Below are positions 43,289-51,902 of a stretch of 64,000 nt of DNA, in pieces. Within the stretch, counting starts at the first letter, position 1. Each line of letters begins with the position of its first letter. The notes below the pieces were generated by a model. The model did not search any database. It was not told the DNA's origin and saw nothing but the letters and a program-made list of their open reading frames with translations. Source of the DNA: CAZGMJ01 sp964526785. GTDB taxonomy: Bacteria > Planctomycetota > Phycisphaerae > Sedimentisphaerales > Anaerobacaceae. A program made the position numbers and the translations under genes. The stretch spans positions 62,001 to 126,000 of the forward strand of contig CAZGMJ010000005.1 in assembly GCA_964526785.1 (NCBI GenBank), in the 5' to 3' direction.

Positions 43289-44878
43289 ATGAAGCATTTC
43301 GACGTCACGTTTGAGCCTGACGGCCGGCAGGTACGTATTCATTCCGGTGCCACGCTGCTTGAAGCGTGCGGACAGGCACAGATCATCCTCAATACGGCAT
43401 GCGGCGGTCGCGGTACATGCGGAAAATGCATGGTTCGGCTTCTGCCGGAGAGACAGCAGGTTCTCGCTTGTCAGTATCGTGTCATGTCCGATCTGCACGT
43501 CGAAGTTCCGGCCGAATCGCGCTTCTTCGAGCACAGAATATTGACCGAGGGCAGCGATGCACCGTGCGTGGCAGAACCGACGCTCGCCTTGAAATACCCC
43601 GATGATCGGCGGAGAAGCGGTCTTTATGGCGTTGCAGTAGACATCGGCACCACGACGGTTGTTGTTCGTCTCGTGGATCTGGTCACCGGGCGCTCGCTTG
43701 CCGTCAACGCCACTGTAAATCCGCAAACGCGATTTGGTGATGACGTGATAAGCCGCATCACGTACGGTCAAACACAGGCGGGCCTGAGGGAACTGCGAGA
43801 GAGCGTCATTGCCTGCATAAATGATCTGATCGCCAAATGTGCGGTAGAGGCGGGGATCAATCCTGCGGATATCATGGAATTATGCGCGGTTGCCAATACC
43901 ACGATGAATCACATTCTCCTGGGGTTGCCTGTCGAACAATTGGGTCGGGCGCCGTACGCTGCACATAGCGTGGAGGCATTCGATGTGTCTGCCGGGCAGA
44001 TGGGTCTGAGCGTTAATCCACAGGCAAATCTCCGTACCATCGAGAATATCGCCGGCTTCGTGGGCAGTGATACAGTGGCCGTTGCCTTGGCAACGGACGT
44101 TGCCTCTGCTCGCGAAATGACGCTTATCGTCGACATTGGCACCAATGGCGAGGTTGTGCTTGGTACGCAGGAGAAGTTGCTGGCAGCCAGTTGCGCCGCA
44201 GGACCCGCTCTCGAGGGTGCGAGAATCGCATGTGGCGGCCGGGCGGCAACCGGCGCAATCGAGGCAGTCGTCATCAGCGAAGACGATGTTGCAGTGGATG
44301 TAATCGGAGGAACCATGCCGCAATCCATTTGTGGCAGCGGGTTGATCGACGCGGTCGCCGTGTTGCTGGACCTGGGCATAATAGACAATACGGGCCGCTT
44401 TGTCGACTCGGAAGTCCTGAACTCCGTACCTCCCGCAATCGCAGAACGCATCTGCGAGAAAGACGGCGGTCCGGCTTTCATTTTAGCCAGGGCCGACGGA
44501 CAACACGTCCGAGACGTTTTCTTGACGCAGCGGGACATCCGCGAGGTTCAGTTGGCAAAAGGGGCGATTCGGGCAGGTATCAAACTGCTCCAGAACCGCC
44601 TTGATCTGGGCGATTCCGACATTGAAAAGGTCCTCCTGGCCGGTGCTTTTGGCAACTACATCCGCCGCCGCAGCGCCTTGCGAATCGGGCTGTTACCCAA
44701 CGTGCCGCCGGAAAGGATTCACTTCGTAGGCAATGCCGCGGGCGTCGGCGCACATATGGCGCTGATCAGTACCGAGGCACGCGAACAATGCGGCCGCATC
44801 GCCCGCCGGATAGAGTATGTGGAAATCGCGCACGATCCTGATTTTCAGATGGCCTTTGCCGAGGCTATGCTGTTCTGA
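43289..44878 (+). CDS. RACo-like ferredoxin/ASKHA protein (corrinoid activation, DUF4445)
   Basis: 529 aa. The N-terminal 80 residues are a plant-type [2Fe-2S] ferredoxin with Cys38, 44, 47 and 61 (ACGGRGTCGKC, then LACQYR). After a linker, residues about 105-529 form an ASKHA ATPase-like domain (GVAVDIGTTTVVVRLVDL, LIVDIGTNGEVVLG, ICGSGLIDAVAVLLDLG, VLLAGAFGNYI). This is the architecture of RACo, which reductively activates corrinoid methyltransferase proteins using ATP. Corrinoid partners are not in the window. No Shine-Dalgarno is obvious before the ATG. Confidence 0.88.
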   Translation: MKHFDVTFEPDGRQVRIHSGATLLEACGQAQIILNTACGGRGTCGKCMVRLLPERQQVLACQYRVMSDLHVEVPAESRFFEHRILTEGSDAPCVAEPTLALKYPDDRRRSGLYGVAVDIGTTTVVVRLVDLVTGRSLAVNATVNPQTRFGDDVISRITYGQTQAGLRELRESVIACINDLIAKCAVEAGINPADIMELCAVANTTMNHILLGLPVEQLGRAPYAAHSVEAFDVSAGQMGLSVNPQANLRTIENIAGFVGSDTVAVALATDVASAREMTLIVDIGTNGEVVLGTQEKLLAASCAAGPALEGARIACGGRAATGAIEAVVISEDDVAVDVIGGTMPQSICGSGLIDAVAVLLDLGIIDNTGRFVDSEVLNSVPPAIAERICEKDGGPAFILARADGQHVRDVFLTQRDIREVQLAKGAIRAGIKLLQNRLDLGDSDIEKVLLAGAFGNYIRRRSALRIGLLPNVPPERIHFVGNAAGVGAHMALISTEAREQCGRIARRIEYVEIAHDPDFQMAFAEAMLF

Positions 44879-45037
44879 TTCCCCGGTCTGGCGGCACCAT
44901 TGTGGATGCTCGGAACGACAACGCGACGATCTTGTTCCTTGAATTTCGGGCCGCTTTTTGTTACTCTTAGACAACGCTTTTTTCCAGAACAGAGCCGCAT
45001 TGCGACCGTATAGGGTCCAATTGAAAGGAGCAAGGAT

Positions 45038-46039
45038 ATGTCTGAGCAGGTGAACCGACGCAGATTCATGAAGAATTCAGTGTTGGGTGCCGCCGGTGCC
45101 GCTGTTGGTTTGAGCAGTTTCGAGGAAAAGCACCTTCTCGCAGCGATGTCTGAAAAGCAACCCAGGGCACCAAAAAACACCGCTGGCGGCAACATGCAGT
45201 ACGGCAGGATCGGCGATCTTAAGATCAGCCGGCTGTTCTGCGGCGGGAATCTCATCGGTGGCTGGGCGCACAGCAGAGACCTGATGTACGTTTCCTCGCT
45301 CGTCAAGCAATACCACACCGATGAGAAGATCTTCGACACCTTCGAGTTGGCCGAAGAAATGGGCATCAACACGGTCCTCACAAACCCTGTCTCAGACAAG
45401 GTCATCAATAAGTACTGGCGTGAACGAGGCGGTGAGATACAGTGGATCTCCGATTGTGCATCGGGCAGCCTCAAAGAGGGGATCAAGCGTTCGGTCGATG
45501 GCGGCGCGCACGCCGTGTACGTGCAGGGCGGAATAGCCGACAAAGCGGTCCAGAAGGGCCGGACGGATACGCTCGGCGAAGCCCTCGATTATATCAAGGA
45601 ACTCGGCGTCCCCGGCGGACTCGGAGCCCACGAGCTGGAGACCGTAAAGGCATGCGTCAAAGCCGGATTCAAGCCCGACTTCTGGGTCAAGACGCTGCAT
45701 CCCGACAACTACTGGTCAGCCACCCCCCGGGAGAATCGCAAGCCGTTTGATGTTACCGGCCCGCGCAGCAAGGACCACGACGAATATCATGACAACATGT
45801 ATTGTCGTAATCCACAGGAGACCATCGACTACATGGAGAAACTTGAAGAGCCCTGGATTGCATTCAAGACCCTTGCCGCCGGTGCAATTCATCCGCGGCA
45901 GGGATTCAAATTTGCTTTCGAAGGCGGCGCTGACTTTATCTGTGTCGGCATGTTTGATTTTCAGGTCACGGAGAATGCCATGATCGCTCGCAGCGCCCTG
46001 TCGGGCAAGCTCAAGAGATCACGTCCCTGGTGCGCATAA
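45038..46039 (+). CDS. Tat-signal aldo/keto-reductase-like protein, tandem paralog 1
   Basis: 333 aa. A twin-arginine signal (NRRRFMKNSVLGAAGAAVG) is followed by SSFEEKHLLA, a block kept in all three paralogs. The mature part looks like a TIM barrel related to aldo/keto reductases: RIGDLKISRLFCGGNLIGG near residue 55, AHSRDLMYVSSLVKQY, and at the C-terminal end PWIAFKTLAAGAIHPRQGFK with ADFICVGMFDFQVTENA. I cannot point to the usual AKR catalytic Tyr/Lys/His set with confidence, so activity is uncertain. AAAGGAG precedes the start. This copy is the most divergent of the three. Confidence 0.75.
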   Translation: MSEQVNRRRFMKNSVLGAAGAAVGLSSFEEKHLLAAMSEKQPRAPKNTAGGNMQYGRIGDLKISRLFCGGNLIGGWAHSRDLMYVSSLVKQYHTDEKIFDTFELAEEMGINTVLTNPVSDKVINKYWRERGGEIQWISDCASGSLKEGIKRSVDGGAHAVYVQGGIADKAVQKGRTDTLGEALDYIKELGVPGGLGAHELETVKACVKAGFKPDFWVKTLHPDNYWSATPRENRKPFDVTGPRSKDHDEYHDNMYCRNPQETIDYMEKLEEPWIAFKTLAAGAIHPRQGFKFAFEGGADFICVGMFDFQVTENAMIARSALSGKLKRSRPWCA

Positions 46040-46066
46040 TGTTAATCTGTCTATGAGGATCAGTCT

Positions 46067-47068
46067 ATGTCCAGGAACCTTAACCGCAGGGACTTCGTAA
46101 AGAAATCCGTCCTTACATCTACCGGTATCGCGGCAGCTTTGAGTTTCGAGGAGAAAGCCCTACTGGCTCGGGCCGGCGAAAAGACGGCGAAAAACGTATC
46201 GGGCAAAGGCTTGGCACGGGGCAAGCTCAAAGGTCTGGACATCAGCAGGATCATCTGCGGCGGGAATCTCATCAGTGGATTCGCCCACAGTCGGGATTTG
46301 ATCTATGTTTCCGGCCTGCTCAAACAGTACTTCACAGACGAGAAGATCTTTGAAACCCTCGAACGGTGCGAGGAGAACGGCGTCAATACCGCCATTCTCC
46401 GCTGCGACGGCAAGACCATTGATATACTGGACCGCTACTGGAACGAGCGTGGCGGAAAGATCCAGTGGATCGCCCAGACATATATCAAAGAAGATGACGT
46501 CACAAGCAACATTCAGCGGGCCATCGATGGTGGGGCGGTCGCAGCCTATACCCACGGCGGCATCGGCGACAGGATGGTCAAAAACGGTCGCGTCGATGTC
46601 ATCGGCAAAGCCGTGGACTTCATTAAGACAAACGGCCTGCCGGCTGGAGTGGCCGGACATGCCATTCAAGTGCCGATGGCATGCGAAGAAGCCGGAATCG
46701 ACAACGACTTCTATATGAAGACCTTCCATCGTGATGACTACTGGTCCGCCACACCGAAGGAGCACCGCGAACCCTGGGCCGTTGAAGGTGCCAAACAGCA
46801 GGGTCACAATCAGCATCACGACAATATTTGGGTCCACGATCCGGAGCAGACCGCCGAATTCATGAAGACTGTGGACAAGCCCTGGATTGCCTACAAGACA
46901 CTCGCGGCCGGCGCCATCCATCCTCGCGATGGCTTCAAGTACTGCTTTGAGAAGGGCGCCGACTTCCTGTGCGTCGGAATGTTCGATTTTCAGATTGTTG
47001 AGGACGCCATGATTGCGAAGAACGTCCTGTCGGGCAAACTGGATCGCCAACGCGCCTGGATGGCGTAA
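46067..47068 (+). CDS. Tat-signal aldo/keto-reductase-like protein, tandem paralog 2
   Basis: 333 aa, starting 27 bases after paralog 1. Tat signal NRRDFVKKSVLTSTGIAAAL, then SFEEKALLARAG. It shares SRIICGGNLISGFAHSRD, LIYVSGLLKQYFTDEKIFET and PWIAYKTLAAGAIHPRDGFK with its neighbours. The central variable part (about residues 100-230) differs between copies, as expected for substrate loops around a TIM barrel. Conserved His/Asp in DDYWSATPKEH and QHHDNIWVHDP could bind metal or sugar. The role is unknown; an exported oxidoreductase or sugar-binding function is possible. Confidence 0.75.
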   Translation: MSRNLNRRDFVKKSVLTSTGIAAALSFEEKALLARAGEKTAKNVSGKGLARGKLKGLDISRIICGGNLISGFAHSRDLIYVSGLLKQYFTDEKIFETLERCEENGVNTAILRCDGKTIDILDRYWNERGGKIQWIAQTYIKEDDVTSNIQRAIDGGAVAAYTHGGIGDRMVKNGRVDVIGKAVDFIKTNGLPAGVAGHAIQVPMACEEAGIDNDFYMKTFHRDDYWSATPKEHREPWAVEGAKQQGHNQHHDNIWVHDPEQTAEFMKTVDKPWIAYKTLAAGAIHPRDGFKYCFEKGADFLCVGMFDFQIVEDAMIAKNVLSGKLDRQRAWMA

Positions 47069-47102
47069 CCCGTCAAATCGCGCATTAGGAGGAAATACAC
47101 CC

Positions 47103-48077
47103 GTGGCCAGTCGCATGAATCGCCGTACATTTCTCAACAAATCGCTGTTGACCTCCGCAGCGGTTACCTCCGTAATGAGTCTGGAAGAACAGGCGCTGCT
47201 GGCGCAAGCGAATCGCCCGACTGAACCGCCTGCGATGTCCGTCAATGGTCTGCCTGCGGGTAAGATTGGAAATCTCACTATCAGCCGTATCATCTGCGGC
47301 GGCAATCTGATTGGTGGCTACGCACACAGCCGTGACCTGATCTATGTCTCTTCACTTCTCAAGCAGTACTTCACCGACGAGAAGATCATGGATACGCTGG
47401 AGATTTGCGAAGAAAACGGTATCAACACAATTGTCGCCGGTAGTGGTTCCGGCTCGATTCTCAGGAAATATCGACGGGAGCGTGGCGGCCGGATGCAGTG
47501 GCTGCTCCAGGCGGTTCCACAGGACGATGATCTGCAAACCGACGTACGAAAGGGACTCGATCTTGGGGCTGCAGGCGTTCTCCTCATCGGAAACGTCGGA
47601 GATAAGTGGTCGCGCAGCGGTCAGATGGATCTGATCGCTGAATTCGTTGATTTCGTCAAGGGGCAGGGCGTCATTGCGGGTGTGGCCGGCCACAATCTGG
47701 GTACGCCTGTCGAGTGCGAAAAGGCCGGCATAGATGTCGACTTCTACATGAAGACGCATCACAGTACCGACTACTGGTCGACACGTAAACCCGAACAGAC
47801 CAAAGACGTTATCGACAACTACTCCGTGGACAATTACTGGGACAAGCATCCACAGGAAACCGCGGCTTTCATGCAGGAGGTCACAAAGCCCTGGATTGCG
47901 TACAAAGTTCTCGCTGCCGGTGCAATCCATCCTCGCGATGGATTCAAATTCGCCTTTGAAAACGGTGCGGATTTCTTGTGCGTGGGAATGTTTGATTTCC
48001 AGGTCGTGGAGGATGCCCTGATCGCTCGTAACACCCTCAAAGGCAAGCTCAATCGCAGCCGGCCCTGGATGGCTTGA
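47103..48077 (+). CDS. Tat-signal aldo/keto-reductase-like protein, tandem paralog 3
   Basis: 324 aa with a GTG start at 47103. AGGAGG at 47087-47092 is 10 bases away, whereas the ATG at 47115 would be 22 away. Tat signal NRRTFLNKSLLTSAAVTSV, then MSLEEQALLAQA. Conserved blocks are SRIICGGNLIGGYAHSRD, LIYVSSLLKQYFTDEKIMDT and PWIAYKVLAAGAIHPRDGFK. The first part is closest to paralog 2. It forms one probable operon with the two preceding copies. The M28 peptidase gene follows after 88 bases. Confidence 0.75.
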   Translation: MASRMNRRTFLNKSLLTSAAVTSVMSLEEQALLAQANRPTEPPAMSVNGLPAGKIGNLTISRIICGGNLIGGYAHSRDLIYVSSLLKQYFTDEKIMDTLEICEENGINTIVAGSGSGSILRKYRRERGGRMQWLLQAVPQDDDLQTDVRKGLDLGAAGVLLIGNVGDKWSRSGQMDLIAEFVDFVKGQGVIAGVAGHNLGTPVECEKAGIDVDFYMKTHHSTDYWSTRKPEQTKDVIDNYSVDNYWDKHPQETAAFMQEVTKPWIAYKVLAAGAIHPRDGFKFAFENGADFLCVGMFDFQVVEDALIARNTLKGKLNRSRPWMA

Positions 48078-48165
48078 TCAACCGGGCGATTCAGTTCGGC
48101 CGATGAAGTTGGCCGCTGTTGGAACGTTGTTGATTCAGTAATCCAGCCGCTGGGAGGAACACGTA

Positions 48166-49248
48166 TTGCCATCGCCGGTCTCAGCAAGCTTGTTTCCATG
48201 CGGGATACCGCTTCGAAGCAGATCTCTCGTCTTGTCATTTCTTGCCTGTCTGCTGCTTGTCGGCGGTTGCCGCACGATCGGGCGTCCGCCTGCAGCGACC
48301 AGTCCCGACCTGCCTCGCCAGTGGGTTTCGTATCTCGCCTCCGATGATATGCAGGGACGAGCAAATGGCAGTGACCAGATGAAAGAATCAGCCTCATGGA
48401 TCGCATCGCAATTCAGGCGGTTCGGCTTGAGGCCGGTTCCCGGTCCTGCTGACTACTTCCAAAAATACGATTTCACACACAGAGACGGCCGAACCATCTC
48501 TGAGCGAAACGTCATCGGATATATGGAAGGCCGCGACCCTGAACGCAAAGACGAATACATCCTCATATCAGCGCATTTTGATCATGTCGGTGTCCGAAAG
48601 CCCATAGAAGGTGACGCTATCTACAACGGCGCCGATGACGACGCTTCGGGAGTAGCTGCCATGATCGGCATTGCCCGGAACCTGCATGAGATGCAGGCAG
48701 CGCCGTCGCGATCGATCCTCTTCATTGCTTTTAGCGCCGAAGAATTGGGACATAAAGGATCGCGTCACTACCGCGACCACCCGCTCCTGCCTCTGGATCG
48801 AATGTACGTCAACATCAACCTTGAGATGGTGGGGCAATGCAGCAAACTGGGGAACCGGACATATTACATCACAGGCCCGAGTCGTTCGAATCTGGATGAG
48901 TATCTCGTGCAGTACAATACATCGAAGCCCTGGCGACTGGACGCCTCCGCACAATATGCGGAGAAATTGTTCCTCCGCGCGGATAACGCATCATTTGCTG
49001 TGATGACCAAGCGGGACGGTATCACCTATGGCGTGCCCGCACATACCTTCTCATTCTACGACGGAGAAAAGCACCTTCACAGACCGCACGACGAACCGGC
49101 AATTCTCGATTACGACAACCTTGCCTCGTTTATCGATTACATGACTGGTCTGGTCCTGCACCTGGCGGACTTGGAGGACGACATTGTCTGGACCGATGAG
49201 AACTACCGGCACATTACCCAAAGACCGGCCGAACTTGCTGCGCCGTGA
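48166..49248 (+). CDS. M28-family metallopeptidase, lipoprotein
   Basis: 360 aa using a TTG start at 48166 with GGGAGG 8 bases upstream; no in-frame ATG is near. The lipobox LLVGGC gives lipid-Cys at residue 35. The M28 zinc ligands are visible: HFDHVG (His), NGADDDASGVAAM (bridging Asp), AFSAEELGHKGS (catalytic Glu and Glu ligand), NLEMVG and, near the end, the His of YGVPAHTFSF. It is a probable aminopeptidase or glutaminyl-cyclase-like enzyme anchored in the periplasm. Confidence 0.9.
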   Translation: MPSPVSASLFPCGIPLRSRSLVLSFLACLLLVGGCRTIGRPPAATSPDLPRQWVSYLASDDMQGRANGSDQMKESASWIASQFRRFGLRPVPGPADYFQKYDFTHRDGRTISERNVIGYMEGRDPERKDEYILISAHFDHVGVRKPIEGDAIYNGADDDASGVAAMIGIARNLHEMQAAPSRSILFIAFSAEELGHKGSRHYRDHPLLPLDRMYVNINLEMVGQCSKLGNRTYYITGPSRSNLDEYLVQYNTSKPWRLDASAQYAEKLFLRADNASFAVMTKRDGITYGVPAHTFSFYDGEKHLHRPHDEPAILDYDNLASFIDYMTGLVLHLADLEDDIVWTDENYRHITQRPAELAAP

Positions 49249-49353
49249 GGCGACCACACTAACGTACTGCTGGTGATTCCCGCCACATCAACCGCTTGCA
49301 TTCTGCATCGGACCTGCTATTCTCTCACAAAACCGTGTTCAGGGAGACTAATC

Positions 49354-49884
49354 ATGCAGGAACAAATCAATGGCCGAGTTCTTGAACTAATCGAAGGCGA
49401 CATAACAGAAATGGCAACCGACGCCATTGTCAATGCAGCCAATGCTCAGCTTATTCTTGGCGGGGGCGTTGCAGGGGCGATACGTAAGAAGGGCGGCCCG
49501 GAAATTGAAAAGCAATGCGCTCGCACCGGAGGCACCCACGTAGGTGGGGCCGTTATAACTACCGGCGGCAATCTCAAAGCCCGCCATGTGATCCACGCCG
49601 TCGGCCCCAGAATAGGCGAAGGTGACGAAGATCAGAAACTGCAAAACGCCACACTCAATTCCCTCAAGGTGGCCGAGGAGGAGGGATTGCAGAGTATCGC
49701 CTTTCCGGCAATAAGCACGGGCATCTTCGGCTTCCCGATACAGCGGTGCGCCGACATCATGCTCAAGACCGCAATTGAGTATCTCCGTGGCGAGACGGGA
49801 TTGCGCCGTGTTGTCTTCTGTCTGTTCAGCCATTCTGACTACCGCGTATTTGCCGAGCACCTGCAAAAGGAAACGGGAGAATGA
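49354..49884 (+). CDS. Macrodomain protein (O-acetyl-ADP-ribose deacetylase type)
   Basis: 176 aa from the ATG at 49354, preceded by GGGAG. The whole protein is one macrodomain: VLELIEGDITEMATDAIVNA, the ligand loop NAQLILGGGVAGAIRKKGG, GGTHVGGAVITTGG and the second loop AFPAISTGIFGFP. The MacroD/YmdB group hydrolyses O-acetyl-ADP-ribose and removes mono-ADP-ribose from proteins in the cytoplasm. Its stop overlaps the start of the next gene (ATGA), a zinc alcohol dehydrogenase, so the two are translated together. Confidence 0.93.
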   Translation: MQEQINGRVLELIEGDITEMATDAIVNAANAQLILGGGVAGAIRKKGGPEIEKQCARTGGTHVGGAVITTGGNLKARHVIHAVGPRIGEGDEDQKLQNATLNSLKVAEEEGLQSIAFPAISTGIFGFPIQRCADIMLKTAIEYLRGETGLRRVVFCLFSHSDYRVFAEHLQKETGE

Positions 49885-50891
49885 AGGCGATACTGCTCAA
49901 TCGCCATGCAACGATAGAAGAGCATCCGCTTGAGATATGCGATATTCCTCGTCCAAACCCCTGTGAAGACGAAATGCTGATTCGTATCTCGGCCTGTGGA
50001 TTATGCCACACGGATCTCGACGAAATAGAAGGGCGTCTGGAACCGGCAATGATGCCGGTCGTGCCGGGCCATCAGGTCGTAGGCAGGGTCGAACAGCCTG
50101 CGACTGCTGCGCCGAGGTTCCAGGCAGGGGATCGAGTCGGTGTAACATGGTTGTACAGCAGTTGCGGAACCTGCGAATTCTGCACGAGCGGTCGCGAAAA
50201 TCTCTGCTCGGCCGCCAAATGGACGGGTAAGGACGCCAACGGAGGATACGCCGAATATATGGTGGTCCCCGAGCATTTCGCTCATCCGTTGCCCTCCGGG
50301 CTCTCCGACGTTCAAATTGCACCGTTGCTCTGCGCAGGCGTTATCGGATACCGAACGGTCCATCTGGCAAATATCGAGAACGGTCAGAAAATCGGGCTGT
50401 TCGGGTTTGGCGCCTCGGCTCACATCGTTATTCAGGTCGTACGCCATCTGTATCCCGACAGTTCCGTCTTCGTATTCACCCGCAGCCGAAGCCACCAGAA
50501 TCTGGCTCTCGACCTTGGTGCCGAATGGGCGGGTTCGCCAAATCAGACTCCTCCTGCCCGGATCCATAGAGCGATGGACTTCACACCTGTGGGCCAGACC
50601 GTACCCGTCGCGCTGAGCGTTCTGGAAAAAGGGGGGCGCCTGGTCATAAATGCCATCCGCAAGATCACATCGATCCCGGAATTCGATTACGCCGAGCGTC
50701 TCTGGGGCGAGCGGGAGATCAAGAGTGTTGCTAACGTGACGCGGGCCGATGCCGAGCAGTTCCTGCCCCTGGCCGCCCGCATTCCCATTCGGCCGACGGT
50801 CGAGACTTTCGCGTTCCAAGTTGTCAATGACGCCTTGATGAAGTTGAAGCATTCACAGGTATGCGGGGCGGCCGTGCTGTGTGTCGATTGA
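49881..50891 (+). CDS. Zinc-dependent alcohol dehydrogenase family protein
   Basis: 336 aa. The catalytic zinc site is Cys in SACGLCHTDL and His in VVPGHQVVG. The structural zinc loop is SCGTCEFCTSGRENLC (Cys pattern CxxCxxCx7C). The Rossmann region around GLFGFGASAHIVIQV carries GFGASA in place of the common GxGGxG. It resembles AdhA-type medium-chain dehydrogenases that oxidise primary alcohols with NAD(P) in the cytoplasm. It overlaps the macrodomain gene by 4 bases and ends the operon. Confidence 0.9.
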   Translation: MKAILLNRHATIEEHPLEICDIPRPNPCEDEMLIRISACGLCHTDLDEIEGRLEPAMMPVVPGHQVVGRVEQPATAAPRFQAGDRVGVTWLYSSCGTCEFCTSGRENLCSAAKWTGKDANGGYAEYMVVPEHFAHPLPSGLSDVQIAPLLCAGVIGYRTVHLANIENGQKIGLFGFGASAHIVIQVVRHLYPDSSVFVFTRSRSHQNLALDLGAEWAGSPNQTPPARIHRAMDFTPVGQTVPVALSVLEKGGRLVINAIRKITSIPEFDYAERLWGEREIKSVANVTRADAEQFLPLAARIPIRPTVETFAFQVVNDALMKLKHSQVCGAAVLCVD

Positions 50892-50952
50892 ATTGCCGAG
50901 AAACGGCCCATGAGCCCGGAAAAGTAAGCCTTCCACATCATTATTGTTCGCT

Positions 50953-50980
50953 TGACGGCCGGGTTCCGCGGTATAAAATA
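50953..50980 (+). promoter_or_regulatory. Promoter of the polysaccharide-export gene
   Basis: TTGACG (50953-50958), a 16-base spacer and TAAAAT (50975-50980). The leader would be about 93 bases before the ATG at 51081. I looked for riboswitch-like motifs in it and saw none. Confidence 0.6.
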
Positions 50981-51080
50981 CGAGTTCATTGCAGTAGCAT
51001 CGCGATAGGGCCGATATAAACTGATACGGATGGCAATACGTATCGAAATAACTTGATCTGTGTGGGAAAGGAGACCGGAG

Positions 51081-51833
51081 ATGCGTTCGAGCCAAAAACT
51101 GTTGGGTTTGCTTATTATGGTTGCCTGTTCGGTGTGCTTGGTTGGCTGTGGGGCCTATAAGGGCAATCCAGATGATATTATGGCCTTTACCAAGCCCTAC
51201 CAGACAAACGTGACGACCGATAATTATGTCATTCAGCCGCCGGATGAGATCGAGATTCATTGCAGCAAGGTCCCGGAGATTCATCTCCAGACCCAGCGTG
51301 TTCGACCGGACGGCAAGATCAGCTATGAAGGCCTCGGTGAAATCGAAGTGGCCGGAAAGACCGTTGGCGAGGTAACGGACATACTGGAACGAAAAGTTGC
51401 CGAGCTCTACAAACTGGCCAGCGACAATCCGATTGATGTGCGAGTCACCAATCCGCAGAGCAGCGTCTATTACGTCCTCGGTCAGGTTTCGCGACCGGGA
51501 CCGAAGGTATATACCGGGCGCGACACGGTCCTCTCTGCTCTGGCGGATGCGACGCCGAATCCTATCGCATGGGAAGAACGTGTGGTGGTAGTGCGCCCGT
51601 CGGAAAAGCCCGGCGTTGAGCCGAGACTGTTCAATATCAACTACTTTCACATGGTCGAGCGGGGCGACACCACAAAGAACGTGTTGCTGCATGAAGGCGA
51701 CGTCGTATATGTTCCGCCGACTATTCTTGGTTCGTTGGGTATGGTCCTGGAGGAATTCCTCGGGCCGATCGGCAGAGCATTGTCGGCGGCATGGACCTGG
51801 CAGAGAGTCGAAGGCGGTGGGGGACGGTACTGA
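51081..51833 (+). CDS. Polysaccharide biosynthesis/export lipoprotein (Wza-like)
   Basis: 250 aa from the ATG at 51081, with AAGGAG upstream. The lipobox VCLVGC gives lipid-Cys near residue 23. The poly-export domain (about 50-130) reads NYVIQPPDEIEIHCSKVPEI and VRPDGKISYEGLGEIEVAGK. A SLBB-like domain (about 138-225) reads SSVYYVLGQVSRPGPKVYTG and VLLHEGDVVYVPPT. It is shorter than Wza (about 380 aa), with one clear SLBB unit. It should form or gate an outer-membrane export channel for an exopolysaccharide. No polymerase or chain-length gene lies beside it. Confidence 0.88.
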   Translation: MRSSQKLLGLLIMVACSVCLVGCGAYKGNPDDIMAFTKPYQTNVTTDNYVIQPPDEIEIHCSKVPEIHLQTQRVRPDGKISYEGLGEIEVAGKTVGEVTDILERKVAELYKLASDNPIDVRVTNPQSSVYYVLGQVSRPGPKVYTGRDTVLSALADATPNPIAWEERVVVVRPSEKPGVEPRLFNINYFHMVERGDTTKNVLLHEGDVVYVPPTILGSLGMVLEEFLGPIGRALSAAWTWQRVEGGGGRY

Positions 51834-51902
51834 GTATCAGCCGATGGCCCCCAATGTAGTGGGCGTCTGCCGGCAGGATGTGTATGAGTTGAGAGTGGTA
51901 TA

